A stretch of DNA of 64,000 bases from Arthrobacter sp. PsM3 (lineage in GTDB: Bacteria; Actinomycetota; Actinomycetes; Actinomycetales; Micrococcaceae), in NCBI RefSeq assembly GCF_030433895.1, contig NZ_JARUXE010000010.1:1-64000 (forward strand). Direction: 5' to 3'. This document shows positions 25,476 to 33,495 of the stretch, one piece after another. Under the pieces are notes generated by a model. That model saw nothing but the letters and a program-made list of their open reading frames with translations. It was not told the DNA's origin and did no database searches. Both the position numbers and the translations under genes were made by a program. Every line of letters starts with the position of its first letter. The first letter of the stretch is position 1.

Positions 25476-26549
25476 TCAGATGTCGAGGTTAACGGGTCCG
25501 GCGGCTGCCGAGACACACGTCTGGATTAGTTGGCCGGGCTCGCCGTGGACTTCGTCCGTGCGAAGGTCACGAACCTGTCCGGCCCGGAGGGGGGTGAGAC
25601 AGCTGTGGCAGATGCCCATCCGGCAACCGCTGGGCATCAGGACGCCGGCGTCCTCGCCGACGTCGAGCAGCGGGGTGTCGCCGTCGGCTTCGACTTCGCG
25701 GTCGGACGCCTCGAAGGTGACCAGTCCGCCGTCGTGCCCTTCGCCGCCTGCCAGCTTGGTGCTGAAGCGTTCAATGGTGAGGGTGGAGTCCGAGGAGGGA
25801 CCAGCGGTTGCGGTTTCCGCAGCCCAGAGCGCCTCGGCGTCGTCCAGGAAGCCTTCGGGGCCGCAGGCGTACGCGGCACGCTGGCGCCAGTCCGGGCAGA
25901 GCTGTTCCAGCGCGGCTGTGGAGCTGAAGTCCAGCCGACCGCGTTCGCCGGTGAACCAGTGGATCACGCGGAAGTTGGGAAACTGGTCCGCCAGTTCGGC
26001 CAGTTCCTCACGGAAGATGGCATCTGCCGGAGTCCGTGCGGTGTGGATGAGGACGACGTCGGAGTCCGGGCGGTGCGGAACCAGCGTGCGGATCATGGAC
26101 ATGACCGGGGTGATTCCACTGCCGGCCGTGAGCATCAGCAGGGGCCGCGGATGCTCCGGCAGGACGAAGTCGCCCTGCGGCCGGGCCAGGAAGAGCACGT
26201 CACCGGGTTTGGTGCTGCGCACGAGGGTGCCGGAGACAGCACCCATGTCAGTGACAGTGATGGCAGGGTCCATGCCGGCGGGGGCGCTGAGCGAGTAGGA
26301 CCGCCAGTGGCGGACGCCGTCGAGCTCGACGCCAATACGGGCCCACTGGCCGGCAAGGTGCGCTTGCCAGCCGCGGCCGGGACGGAAGAAAATTGTGGCG
26401 GAATCGGCCGTTTCTGGAACCACCCGGGTAACCACACCGCGCAACTGGCGGGCGGAAAACACAGGATTGAACAGCGACAGAATGTCTTCTGGAGCCAGAG
26501 GGGTGGTCAGTACAGATGCGGCGCGCGCCAGCTTACGGAGCCGGATCAT
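25476..26549 (-). CDS. Ferredoxin reductase with C-terminal 2Fe-2S domain
   Basis: A 357-residue one-chain electron transfer protein. The FAD-binding domain has HWRSYSLSAP, the NAD-binding domain has MLTAGSGITPVMSMIRTL, and the plant-type 2Fe-2S domain at the end has GCRMGICHSCLTP with the last Cys in IQTC. It is like the mycobacterial Rv3230c partner of DesA3. It is the first gene of the desaturase operon and is leaderless, with TAAGAT six bases before ATG. Confidence 0.94.
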   Translation of the reverse strand: MIRLRKLARAASVLTTPLAPEDILSLFNPVFSARQLRGVVTRVVPETADSATIFFRPGRGWQAHLAGQWARIGVELDGVRHWRSYSLSAPAGMDPAITVTDMGAVSGTLVRSTKPGDVLFLARPQGDFVLPEHPRPLLMLTAGSGITPVMSMIRTLVPHRPDSDVVLIHTARTPADAIFREELAELADQFPNFRVIHWFTGERGRLDFSSTAALEQLCPDWRQRAAYACGPEGFLDDAEALWAAETATAGPSSDSTLTIERFSTKLAGGEGHDGGLVTFEASDREVEADGDTPLLDVGEDAGVLMPSGCRMGICHSCLTPLRAGQVRDLRTDEVHGEPGQLIQTCVSAAAGPVNLDI

Positions 26550-26555
26550 TTATCA

Positions 26556-26561
26556 ATCTTA
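26556..26561 (-). promoter_or_regulatory. -10 box of the leaderless reductase-desaturase operon
   Basis: TAAGAT on the minus strand with six bases to ATG 26549, in an AT-rich divergent intergenic region. The divergent regulator gene starts 88 bases away. Confidence 0.5.
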
Positions 26562-26648
26562 TGTCAAAGGGGGCCACAGTTCTTCATCCAAGGCATACGA
26601 TCGACTCAAAGAAACTATCTCCCCGAAACAACTTTATGGGACCGCCCA

Positions 26649-27851
26649 ATGAACGCCTCCCCGGCCGGCACCTCCGCCTCCCCCGCCTACGACCCTCCGT
26701 GGCTGGCACTGCCACGCGAGGTCAGCGACATGCTCCGGCCGATGATGCCCGGCATTGTCGAGGCAATCATCGACGCCGTGCCGCAGCTCGTGCCGGCCTA
26801 CGCCAGGCCGATCGAGGGCCGGTTCGGGCGGGGCCTGCGCCGGGGCGTGGCTGCCGCACTGGACCGCTTCCTGCAGCTGCCCGGAACGCGGCTGCCCGCC
26901 CTGTCGGAGGAGAGCCGGCAACTGGTGGCGGGGCTGGGGAGCGGGGAATTCCGGCAGGGCCGGAGCATGGATGCGCTACTGAGCGCGTACCGGATGGGCG
27001 CCCGCGTGACCTTCCGGGAGATGTCACGGGTGTCCGTGGAGCACCACCTCGGCCAAAGTGTGGTGGTGGACCTTGGCGAGTCGATCCTGGCCTACATCGA
27101 CGAACTTTCCGCTGTCAGCGCCGAGGCGTATGCCTTTGAACAGTCGGAACGGGCCGGCGCGGTGGACCGGCGGCGCACCGAACTGCTGGATCTGCTGCTC
27201 CTGGGACAGGCAGATGAGGCCGCCCTGCGCCAGACGGCAGCAATGGCGGACTGGTCCCTGCCGCAGCGGATGGTGGTGGTCACCCTGCCGGTGGACCGTT
27301 CCGCGGGGCTGCGGCTCCGGCTGGGACCGGGGACGCTGGTCATCGAACGCGAGACCGACGCAGTCGCCCTGGTTCCGGCCCGGACGTCAAAGTCCGCACG
27401 GGCGGACCTGGAAAAGGCGCTGCGCGGCCGGGGAGCGGCCGTGGGGCCGGCCGGAGGCTGGGAAAAAGTCCCCGATTCGCTGCGCCTGGCAGTCCTCGCA
27501 GCCTCGGCGCTGCCGCCCCGCGAAGGCCCGGAGGACCCGCCGATCTGGGCCGACGAGCACTTGGCCGAGGTGATCCTCGGTGCGGAGCCGTCCGCGATCG
27601 CGGAACTGGCCAACCGCCGCCTGGCGCCACTGGAGGGGCTTCGCCCGGCCCAGCGCGAGCGGCTCGCAGAGACGCTGCTGTCCTGGCTGCGGCACTGGGG
27701 CCAGCGGGCCCCGGTGGCGGCTGAGCTCGGGATCCACCCGCAGACCGTGGGTTACCGGGCGGCGCAGCTGCGCGAGTTGTTCGGCGACACCCTGGAGGAC
27801 CCGAAGGCCCGGTTCGAACTGGAACTGGCGCTCCACGCCGGCCGGCGTTAA
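26649..27851 (+). CDS. PucR/CdaR-type helix-turn-helix regulator
   Basis: A 400-residue regulator. A helical N-terminal sensor region of the RsbRD type (EIIDAVPQLVPAYARPIEGRF... GRSMDALLSAYRMGARVTF) comes first and a PucR C-terminal helix-turn-helix last (APVAAELGIHPQTVGYRAAQLRELFGDTLEDP). It is divergent from the ferredoxin reductase-desaturase operon and shares a 99-base promoter region, so it most likely controls membrane lipid unsaturation. The frame is open far upstream to 25530, but this lies antisense to the reductase; ATG 26649 is the real start. Confidence 0.9.
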   Translation: MNASPAGTSASPAYDPPWLALPREVSDMLRPMMPGIVEAIIDAVPQLVPAYARPIEGRFGRGLRRGVAAALDRFLQLPGTRLPALSEESRQLVAGLGSGEFRQGRSMDALLSAYRMGARVTFREMSRVSVEHHLGQSVVVDLGESILAYIDELSAVSAEAYAFEQSERAGAVDRRRTELLDLLLLGQADEAALRQTAAMADWSLPQRMVVVTLPVDRSAGLRLRLGPGTLVIERETDAVALVPARTSKSARADLEKALRGRGAAVGPAGGWEKVPDSLRLAVLAASALPPREGPEDPPIWADEHLAEVILGAEPSAIAELANRRLAPLEGLRPAQRERLAETLLSWLRHWGQRAPVAAELGIHPQTVGYRAAQLRELFGDTLEDPKARFELELALHAGRR

Positions 27852-27881
27852 ACAAAGCCGGCGTTAAACACAGCCGGCTAA
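27841..27881. repeat. Short tandem repeat, 16-bp period
   Basis: GCCGGCGTTAAACA occurs at 27841 and again at 27857, and a partial third copy (GCCGGCTAA) at 27873. The copies span the stop codons of the two convergent genes. Confidence 0.7.
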
Positions 27882-29434
27882 CTGGCGATAGCTTCCCGGC
27901 TCTGCAGCCGCATCTCCAGGTCGTTCATCACGATCGCGGCCAGGTCCTGCAGCGTCCGGGCGTCCTCGGCGCTGAACTCCCGCGGTTCCCGGTCCAGGAT
28001 GCAGAACGTGCCCAGGTTGTAACCGTCCGGTGTGCGCAGCGGGACACCGGCGTAAAACTGCAGGCCGAACTCACCTGCCACCAGCGGGTTGGCGAGGGTA
28101 CGGGGATCCCTGGCCGCATCCTCAATCACCCAGGCGTCGTCCTGCAGGATCGCGGAGGCGCACAGCCCCGGGTCGCGGCCGATCTGGCTGACCTCGGTGC
28201 CGTGGTGTGCCTTGAACCAGATCCGGTCATGGTCCACCACGCTGACGATCGCCACCGGCACCGAGAACATCCGCGCCGCGAGGCCCACTATCCGGTCGAA
28301 GGCCCCGTCCCCCGGGGTGTCAAGGATCCGGTACCGTTCGACGGCGCGCATCCGGCCTTCCTCGTCCGAGGGTGCCGGTGCCGGGTCCATGCGGTGGCGC
28401 GCCGCGGTGTTGATCACTTCCTGGCGCAGGGCCAGTGACACTTCCCGGGCCGGCGGGCGCTGCGCCGGGTCCCGGGCCAGCATGGAGGACAACAGCGCAA
28501 CCCACATGGGCGCGAGCTCCTCGGGAATCTGCGGGTCTTTGAGCAGCCGCGCGACGGCGGACTGGATCGGCGCGCCGGGGTACGCCATCTTTCCGGTCAG
28601 CCCTTCCAGCAGCACCAGGCCAAGCGAGTACACGTCGCTGAGCGGTCCGACCGGTTCGCCGGCCGCCTGCTCGGGGCTGAGGTAGGCAGGCGTTCCGGAG
28701 GTTCCGCCGTCGTCCGACACCGGCCCATTGCCCATCACGACGGCGACGCCAAAATCAGTCAGCTTGGCCCGCGGACGCCGGTCGTCGTTGCTGTAGTCCA
28801 CGAGCAGGATGTTCGCGGGCTTGACGTCCCGGTGCACGATGCCGTGGTGGTGGATGTAGGAAAGCCCGTCCGCCAGGTCGTAGCCGATGTGGGCCATGTG
28901 CGCGGCCGAGAGCGGACCCTGGGCCCCCCGGTGGCGCAGGTCACGTCCGTGCACCAGTTCCGTTACAAGGTAGGTGAGCCGGTCGGCCGGGTCGCTCAGG
29001 TCGGCGCCGGCGTCGAAGAGCGTCACGAGGGCGTGATGGCTCATTCCGGCCAGGATCCGGATTTCCTCGCCCTGCCGGCGGGTTTGTTCCAGATCATCCG
29101 AGACGTTGCGGAAAAGCTTGACCGCCACCTCTCGCTGCAGGAGCTCATCGTAGGCCCGGAACACCGTGGATTGGCTTCCCCTGCCAATAAGGTCCGCGAT
29201 CCGGTACCGCCCGCTGAGCAGGTAGCCGGGTTCCATGCGGTGCTTTGATGGGGCCGGTGTGGAGCTGGCCGGAGGTGAAATGAGCTCTGTCAACTGGTGT
29301 TCGTTGTCCCTTATAGCGGGGTCCGCGGGGCGGATCAGTCCAATACCGGAATCAGAAGAAGGTCCGGCGCCCGCATAATTAGCAAGGTTACTTATGATAC
29401 CGCGATTCCCTGATTCAGGAAGACCTGAGGGCAA
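27878..29434 (-). CDS. Serine/threonine protein kinase with C-terminal GAF domain
   Basis: A 518-residue soluble kinase. The domain begins near GRYRIADLIGRGSQSTVFRAYD; Lys is in EVAVKLF, the catalytic loop is IVHRDVKPANIL and the metal loop is TDFGVAV, with SPEQA after it. From about residue 365 a GAF domain (RYRILDTPGDGAFDRIVGLAARMFSVP-type start, LCASAI, ending before residue 505) follows. No membrane helix or PASTA repeat, unlike PknB. The TTG start at 29434 is weak; ATG 29236 directly before the kinase domain is possible. The GAF ligand is unknown. Confidence 0.9.
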   Translation of the reverse strand: MPSGLPESGNRGIISNLANYAGAGPSSDSGIGLIRPADPAIRDNEHQLTELISPPASSTPAPSKHRMEPGYLLSGRYRIADLIGRGSQSTVFRAYDELLQREVAVKLFRNVSDDLEQTRRQGEEIRILAGMSHHALVTLFDAGADLSDPADRLTYLVTELVHGRDLRHRGAQGPLSAAHMAHIGYDLADGLSYIHHHGIVHRDVKPANILLVDYSNDDRRPRAKLTDFGVAVVMGNGPVSDDGGTSGTPAYLSPEQAAGEPVGPLSDVYSLGLVLLEGLTGKMAYPGAPIQSAVARLLKDPQIPEELAPMWVALLSSMLARDPAQRPPAREVSLALRQEVINTAARHRMDPAPAPSDEEGRMRAVERYRILDTPGDGAFDRIVGLAARMFSVPVAIVSVVDHDRIWFKAHHGTEVSQIGRDPGLCASAILQDDAWVIEDAARDPRTLANPLVAGEFGLQFYAGVPLRTPDGYNLGTFCILDREPREFSAEDARTLQDLAAIVMNDLEMRLQSREAIAS

Positions 29435-29468
29435 TCCTTTTACCCCGCCCGCAAGCCGGTTCCGGCGG

Positions 29469-31082
29469 CTACTTTGCGGGGTTATGCGTGCCTATCGGCA
29501 GGAGCGTCAGGTCCGGGTGGTTCTTCTCAATCCGGCGCAGGGCCCACACATCGTTGAACAGTGCGAGGTATTCGCCGTCGGAGCGCAGCAGGACCTCGGC
29601 GCCGGGAACGTTGGCCAGTGCCGGCATGGCATCCGCCGTCGAAATCCTGGCGATGGAATAAGGCAGGCGCTCCAGCCGCATCGGCGCGCTGAAATCGTGG
29701 GCCATGCGGTCCTCCACGACTTCGAACTGCATGGGGCCGACGGCGGCCAGCACCGGGGCCTGATCGCCGCGGACGTCCGAGCGGAGCACCTGGATGACTC
29801 CCTCATGTTCCAACTGTTCGATGCCGCGGCGGAACTGCTTGAACCGGCTGGGGTCCTTGGAGCGCGCCACCTGGAAGTGCTCCGGGGCGAACAGCGGTAT
29901 GGCAGGGAACTCCACCGGCTGCTCAAGGAAGAGGCTGTCGCCGACCCGCAGCGAAGACGCGTTCACGAGGCCCACAACATCTCCGGGGAACGCTTCGTCG
30001 ATGACCTCCCGTTCGCGGCCGAAGACCTGCTGGGCGTACTTGGTGGCGAACGACTTGCCGGTCCGGCCCTGCGTCACCACCATGCCGCGTTCAAAGATGC
30101 CGGAACAGACCCGGATGAAGGCGACGTGGTCGCGGTGGGCCTTGTTCATGCCGGCCTGGACTTTGAAGACGAAGCCGGAGAAGGGCGCATCGACGGGCCG
30201 TGAGGCGCCGTCGACGTCGGGCCGCGGGGCGGCCGGCGGGGCGAAGTCCACGAGGGCGTCGAGGATCTCCTTCACGCCGAAGTTCAGCGCGGCGGAGCTG
30301 AAGAGGATCGGCGTTGCCTTGCCGGCGTGGAAGGCGTCGACGTCGAACTCAAGGTTGGACTCGATGACCAGCCCGGCCTCATCGACGGCGTTGGACCAGT
30401 CCTCCCCCTGGCTGGCCGCGGCCTGCTCCGGGGTGAAGTACTCGGTGAGGGCGATGTTGGCGCCGGCGTTGTTGCGTTTGAACTGGGCGAAGCGGTCATT
30501 GCGCAGGTCCCAGACCCCGCGGAAGTCACCCGAGATACCAACGGCCCAGGTCAGCGGCATCGGCTGGAGGCCGGTGCGCTCGGTGAGCTCGTCCATGAGG
30601 GCCAGTGCGTCGAGGCCGGGCCGGTCCCACTTGTTGATCACGGTGATGATGGGCAGGTTGCGCTGCTTGCAGACCTCGAACAGCTTCATGGTCTGGGTTT
30701 CCAGGCCCTTGGCGGCGTCCACGAGCATCACGGCGCAGTCGACGGCGGCCAGCACCCGGTAGGTGTCCTCGGAGAAGTCCGCGTGGCCGGGGGTGTCCAG
30801 CAGGTTGATCACGGTGTCCCGGTAGGAGAACTGCAGGGCCGCGGAGCTGATCGAGATGCCGCGGTCCTTTTCCATCTGCATCCAGTCCGAAACCGTGTCC
30901 TTGCGGTTGGACTTGCCGCTGGAGGCGCCGGCGGTGCCGATCACCTTCGCGTGCAGTGCCAGCGCCTCGGTCAGCGTGGACTTGCCGGCGTCGGGGTGTG
31001 AAATGACCGCGAATGTCCGACGCCGGGCCGCCTGCTTGTGAATCTCCTGGACTCGGGCGGGGCTAAGGACTTCTTGGGACAC
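29469..31082 (-). CDS. prfC: Peptide chain release factor 3
   Basis: A 537-residue translational GTPase that recycles RF1/RF2 after termination. G1 is SHPDAGKST (residues 28-36), G3 is DTPGHADFSEDTYR, G4 is NKWDRPG, followed by the RF3-specific domains (FVFKVQAGMNKAHRDHVAFIRVCSG and QFEVVEDRMAHDF). Length matches RF3 rather than EF-G. Monocistronic on the minus strand; 460 bases separate it from divergent disA. Confidence 0.97.
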   Translation of the reverse strand: MSQEVLSPARVQEIHKQAARRRTFAVISHPDAGKSTLTEALALHAKVIGTAGASSGKSNRKDTVSDWMQMEKDRGISISSAALQFSYRDTVINLLDTPGHADFSEDTYRVLAAVDCAVMLVDAAKGLETQTMKLFEVCKQRNLPIITVINKWDRPGLDALALMDELTERTGLQPMPLTWAVGISGDFRGVWDLRNDRFAQFKRNNAGANIALTEYFTPEQAAASQGEDWSNAVDEAGLVIESNLEFDVDAFHAGKATPILFSSAALNFGVKEILDALVDFAPPAAPRPDVDGASRPVDAPFSGFVFKVQAGMNKAHRDHVAFIRVCSGIFERGMVVTQGRTGKSFATKYAQQVFGREREVIDEAFPGDVVGLVNASSLRVGDSLFLEQPVEFPAIPLFAPEHFQVARSKDPSRFKQFRRGIEQLEHEGVIQVLRSDVRGDQAPVLAAVGPMQFEVVEDRMAHDFSAPMRLERLPYSIARISTADAMPALANVPGAEVLLRSDGEYLALFNDVWALRRIEKNHPDLTLLPIGTHNPAK

Positions 31083-31156
31083 GGTGCTACTTTCGCTGCG
31101 GCGTTGAGTGGTTGCGGTCCCGGGCCTGCGGGAATCAGGCTGGCCCGGCGGGGTCG

Positions 31157-31192
31157 CTGGTTGTTCTGCTGGTTGTTCTGCTGGGAGTTCTG
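31157..31192. repeat. Triplicate 12-bp tandem repeat
   Basis: CTGGTTGTTCTG at 31157 and 31169, then the variant CTGGGAGTTCTG at 31181. The unit length is a multiple of three, but no gene covers it. Confidence 0.75.
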
Positions 31193-31439
31193 CGTGACTG
31201 CTGGGTGCGAGTGTTGGTGCACGGCGGCGGGAGCCGACGGTACACCCCAGGATTCAAGTTTATCGCAGCCCGCGCTGCCGCCGTGATGCGGGTGCAAAGC
31301 CAGGGCAAAGCCGGGCCGCTGCCACTCAAAAATGCCGTCCCGGGGCGGGACCTGCGGGGGCATTCCCAGGGCGTCCGCGCGAAGGTACTAATGGGCCACT
31401 TTGGGGCTTGTCTGTGCGGAAGTTGGCCCGCTTTACCTT

Positions 31440-31445
31440 TACTAT
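31440..31445 (+). promoter_or_regulatory. Candidate -10 box of disA
   Basis: TACTAT in a locally AT-rich stretch, about 98 bases before the disA ATG. No convincing -35 at 17 bases. Confidence 0.4.
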
Positions 31446-31542
31446 GGTGAGAACGGGGAACCGAGTACTTTTGATCCTGCCGGGAAACACTGGAAACCGG
31501 CGCACTTGCAGGCTGAGGCCTGCACCTTTGAAGGGAAGATCT

Positions 31543-32619
31543 ATGGCTCGGAGCCCTGAAGATTCACTCAAGGCGACCCTGGGCCGAGTGGCACCGGGCA
31601 CCCCCCTCCGGGACGGCCTGGAACGCATCCTCCGTGGACGGACCGGCGCCCTGATCGTGCTGGGGATCGACAGGACCATCGAGTCCATCTGCTCCGGAGG
31701 CTTCGACATCGGAATCGATTTCTCGCCCACCCGGCTGCGGGAACTGGCCAAAATGGACGGCGCCATCATCTGCGACAAGGATGCCAGCAACATTCTCCGC
31801 GCGGCCGTGCAGCTGGTCCCCGACTCCAGCATCGAGACCCAGGAATCCGGCACCCGGCACCGGACTGCCGAGCGCGTCGCCATCCAGACCGGCGTCCCGG
31901 TCATCTCGGTCAGCCAGTCCATGCAGATCATCGCCCTCTACGTGAACGGGCTGCGGCACGTCCTGGAGGGCTCGGAAAAGGTCCTGGCCCGGGCCAACCA
32001 GGCCCTGGCAACGCTGGAGCGCTACCGGTCCCGGCTGGACCAGGTGACCAGTTCCCTCTCGGCCCTGGAAATCGAGGCCATGGTGACAGTCCGCGATGTT
32101 GCGGTCACCCTGCAGCGCCAGGAAATGGTCCGCCGGATCTCGGAAGAGATCTCACAGTATGTGCTGGAACTCGGCGAGGACGGCCGGCTGCTCTCACTCC
32201 AGCTGGACGAATTGACCGTGGGCCGCGGCCCCGGCAGCGATGTGATCATCCGCGACTACTCCGGCCCCGATACGTCCGCCGAGGATGTCGATAAGGCCGT
32301 GAAGGCGCTCGTGAGCCTTGGCCCCACGGAGCTGATCGACCTGGGAAAGATTGCCGGGATTGTCGGTTTCGCAGGCGGTGAGGCCAACCTTGACGCCGTA
32401 GTGCAGCCGCGCGGATACCGGCTGCTGTCCGGGCTGAAGGCCGTACCCAAGGCCGTCGCTGACCGCCTGGTGGACCACTTCGGCGGCCTGCAGTTCCTGA
32501 TGGCGGCCACGATTGATGATTTGATGACGGTGGACGGGATTGGCGACCAGCGCGCCCGGACGGTCCGCGAGGGCCTCAGCCGGATGGCCGAGGCGAGTCT
32601 GTTGGACCGGTTCCTCTGA
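31543..32619 (+). CDS. disA: DNA integrity scanning diadenylate cyclase DisA
   Basis: A 358-residue enzyme that makes c-di-AMP and scans DNA. The cyclase domain has DGA (72-74) and RHR (105-107), both needed for catalysis. A helical spine follows, then a C-terminal helix-hairpin-helix region (LSGLKAVPKAVADRLVDHFGGLQFL, VDGIGDQRARTVREGL) binding branched DNA. ATG 31543 has AAGGGAAG upstream and starts the normal protein; the frame is open back to 31408. In many Actinobacteria it lies next to radA; here about 13 kb of other genes separate them. Confidence 0.97.
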   Translation: MARSPEDSLKATLGRVAPGTPLRDGLERILRGRTGALIVLGIDRTIESICSGGFDIGIDFSPTRLRELAKMDGAIICDKDASNILRAAVQLVPDSSIETQESGTRHRTAERVAIQTGVPVISVSQSMQIIALYVNGLRHVLEGSEKVLARANQALATLERYRSRLDQVTSSLSALEIEAMVTVRDVAVTLQRQEMVRRISEEISQYVLELGEDGRLLSLQLDELTVGRGPGSDVIIRDYSGPDTSAEDVDKAVKALVSLGPTELIDLGKIAGIVGFAGGEANLDAVVQPRGYRLLSGLKAVPKAVADRLVDHFGGLQFLMAATIDDLMTVDGIGDQRARTVREGLSRMAEASLLDRFL

Positions 32620-32633
32620 CTCCCCTCGGCTGG

Positions 32634-32699
32634 CCTCTCAAGTGCTCCGCAAGTGCCCTTTTGAGCCCTCGAAACGGCACTTGCGGAGCAACCGAGAGG
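32634..32699. repeat. Large palindrome between convergent genes
   Basis: TGCTCCGCAAGTGCC (32643-32657) and GGCACTTGCGGAGCA (32676-32690) are perfect 15-bp arms with an 18-base loop; CCTCTC and GAGAGG extend the stem across a three-base bulge. It lies between disA and the downstream minus-strand gene. It may act as a two-way terminator or be a REP-type repeat. Confidence 0.75.
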
Positions 32700-32706
32700 G
32701 GTCGGA

Positions 32707-33438
32707 TCAGTTGAGCTGGAAGACGGCTTTGGCACTGGTTTTGTTTGCCAGACGTGCAGTGAAGACGTAATACGCGCCGCCGGCCCCGGGTTTGGCTTCG
32801 ATCGCCGCGCAGCCCTGGACCGTGCGGTTGCGCTGCCAGGGGAAGTTTGCCGTCTCGCTTTGCCCGGGCGCGATGGTCTTCACCAGGTCGGTCGGGTCCG
32901 TCTGGCAGTCAGTGGAGGAGAAAATCCGGTCCGAGCCGCTCGTGACCAGGAATTCCATCTGCGAAGTCCCGATATTGACCTCGCACGGCACCTTGTTGCC
33001 GTTCGTCACTTTGAGCGTGAACAGCGGGTTCTCACCGGCGGCGTAGGCGGGCTTGTCCGTGGCGGCCGTGACGGTCACGAGGTTCTGCTCGCAGCCGTTG
33101 CCGGTCGGAGCAGCCGAAGGGGAAGCCGTGGGTTCCGGGCTTGTGGCCGGTCCCGTTTCCTGGCCCGAGGGGGCCGTTCCCCCGCCGGAGCCGGACTGAC
33201 CGGCGTTGAGGACGCCCGAGGCAGCGGCGAATCCCCCGAGGGCGACGGCGATGACGAGCAGCAAGGCGGCGCCCACGAAAAGCCGCCGGCGGCGGTAAAC
33301 GGGGCTGACCTTTTTTCGGGCAGGCTTGCGCGCGGGTTTGCGCTCCGAGTGGCTTACGGAATTGCGTCCCGCGGGTGCTCCGCTGCCGGAAGCCCTCGGC
33401 CGGGAACCCTGGGTTCCGGAATTGTCTTGCCTGCCCAT
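32707..33438 (-). CDS. Membrane-anchored protein of unknown function, secreted domain
   Basis: A 243-residue protein. A basic cytoplasmic N-terminus (RKPARKPARKKVSPVYRRRR) precedes one membrane helix (LFVGAALLLVIAVALGGFAAA), then a Ser/Pro/Gly/Thr-rich linker, then a beta-rich extracellular domain (ENPLFTLKVTNGNKVPCEVNIG ... RIFSSTDCQ) with four Cys that could form disulfides. This type II layout is common in actinobacterial wall-zone proteins. TAGCCT six bases before ATG fixes the start (leaderless). Function unknown; I recall similar genes beside disA and mutY in relatives. Confidence 0.75.
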   Translation of the reverse strand: MGRQDNSGTQGSRPRASGSGAPAGRNSVSHSERKPARKPARKKVSPVYRRRRLFVGAALLLVIAVALGGFAAASGVLNAGQSGSGGGTAPSGQETGPATSPEPTASPSAAPTGNGCEQNLVTVTAATDKPAYAAGENPLFTLKVTNGNKVPCEVNIGTSQMEFLVTSGSDRIFSSTDCQTDPTDLVKTIAPGQSETANFPWQRNRTVQGCAAIEAKPGAGGAYYVFTARLANKTSAKAVFQLN

Positions 33439-33444
33439 CCTTCT

Positions 33445-33450
33445 AGGCTA
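33445..33450 (-). promoter_or_regulatory. -10 box of a leaderless gene
   Basis: TAGCCT on the minus strand with six bases to ATG 33438. AAGG just before the ATG could also serve as a ribosome site for a leadered form. Confidence 0.45.
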
Positions 33451-33495
33451 GAGAACAGCGCCGCGTATGCGGCCCTCCCACGCCGCAGGCGGAGT

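Larger units (their letters stand above)
31083..31542. other. Divergent intergenic region between prfC and disA
   Basis: 460 bases without a supportable gene. It holds the tandem repeat at 31157-31192 and a -10-like TACTAT at 31440. Short frames on both strands look like noise in GC-rich DNA. The leader of disA would be about 90 bases. Confidence 0.6.

Noticed and set aside
25530..26648. A 373-codon N-terminal extension of the PucR-type regulator
   Set aside because: It is antisense to the ferredoxin reductase; the real protein starts at ATG 26649 where family-like sequence begins.
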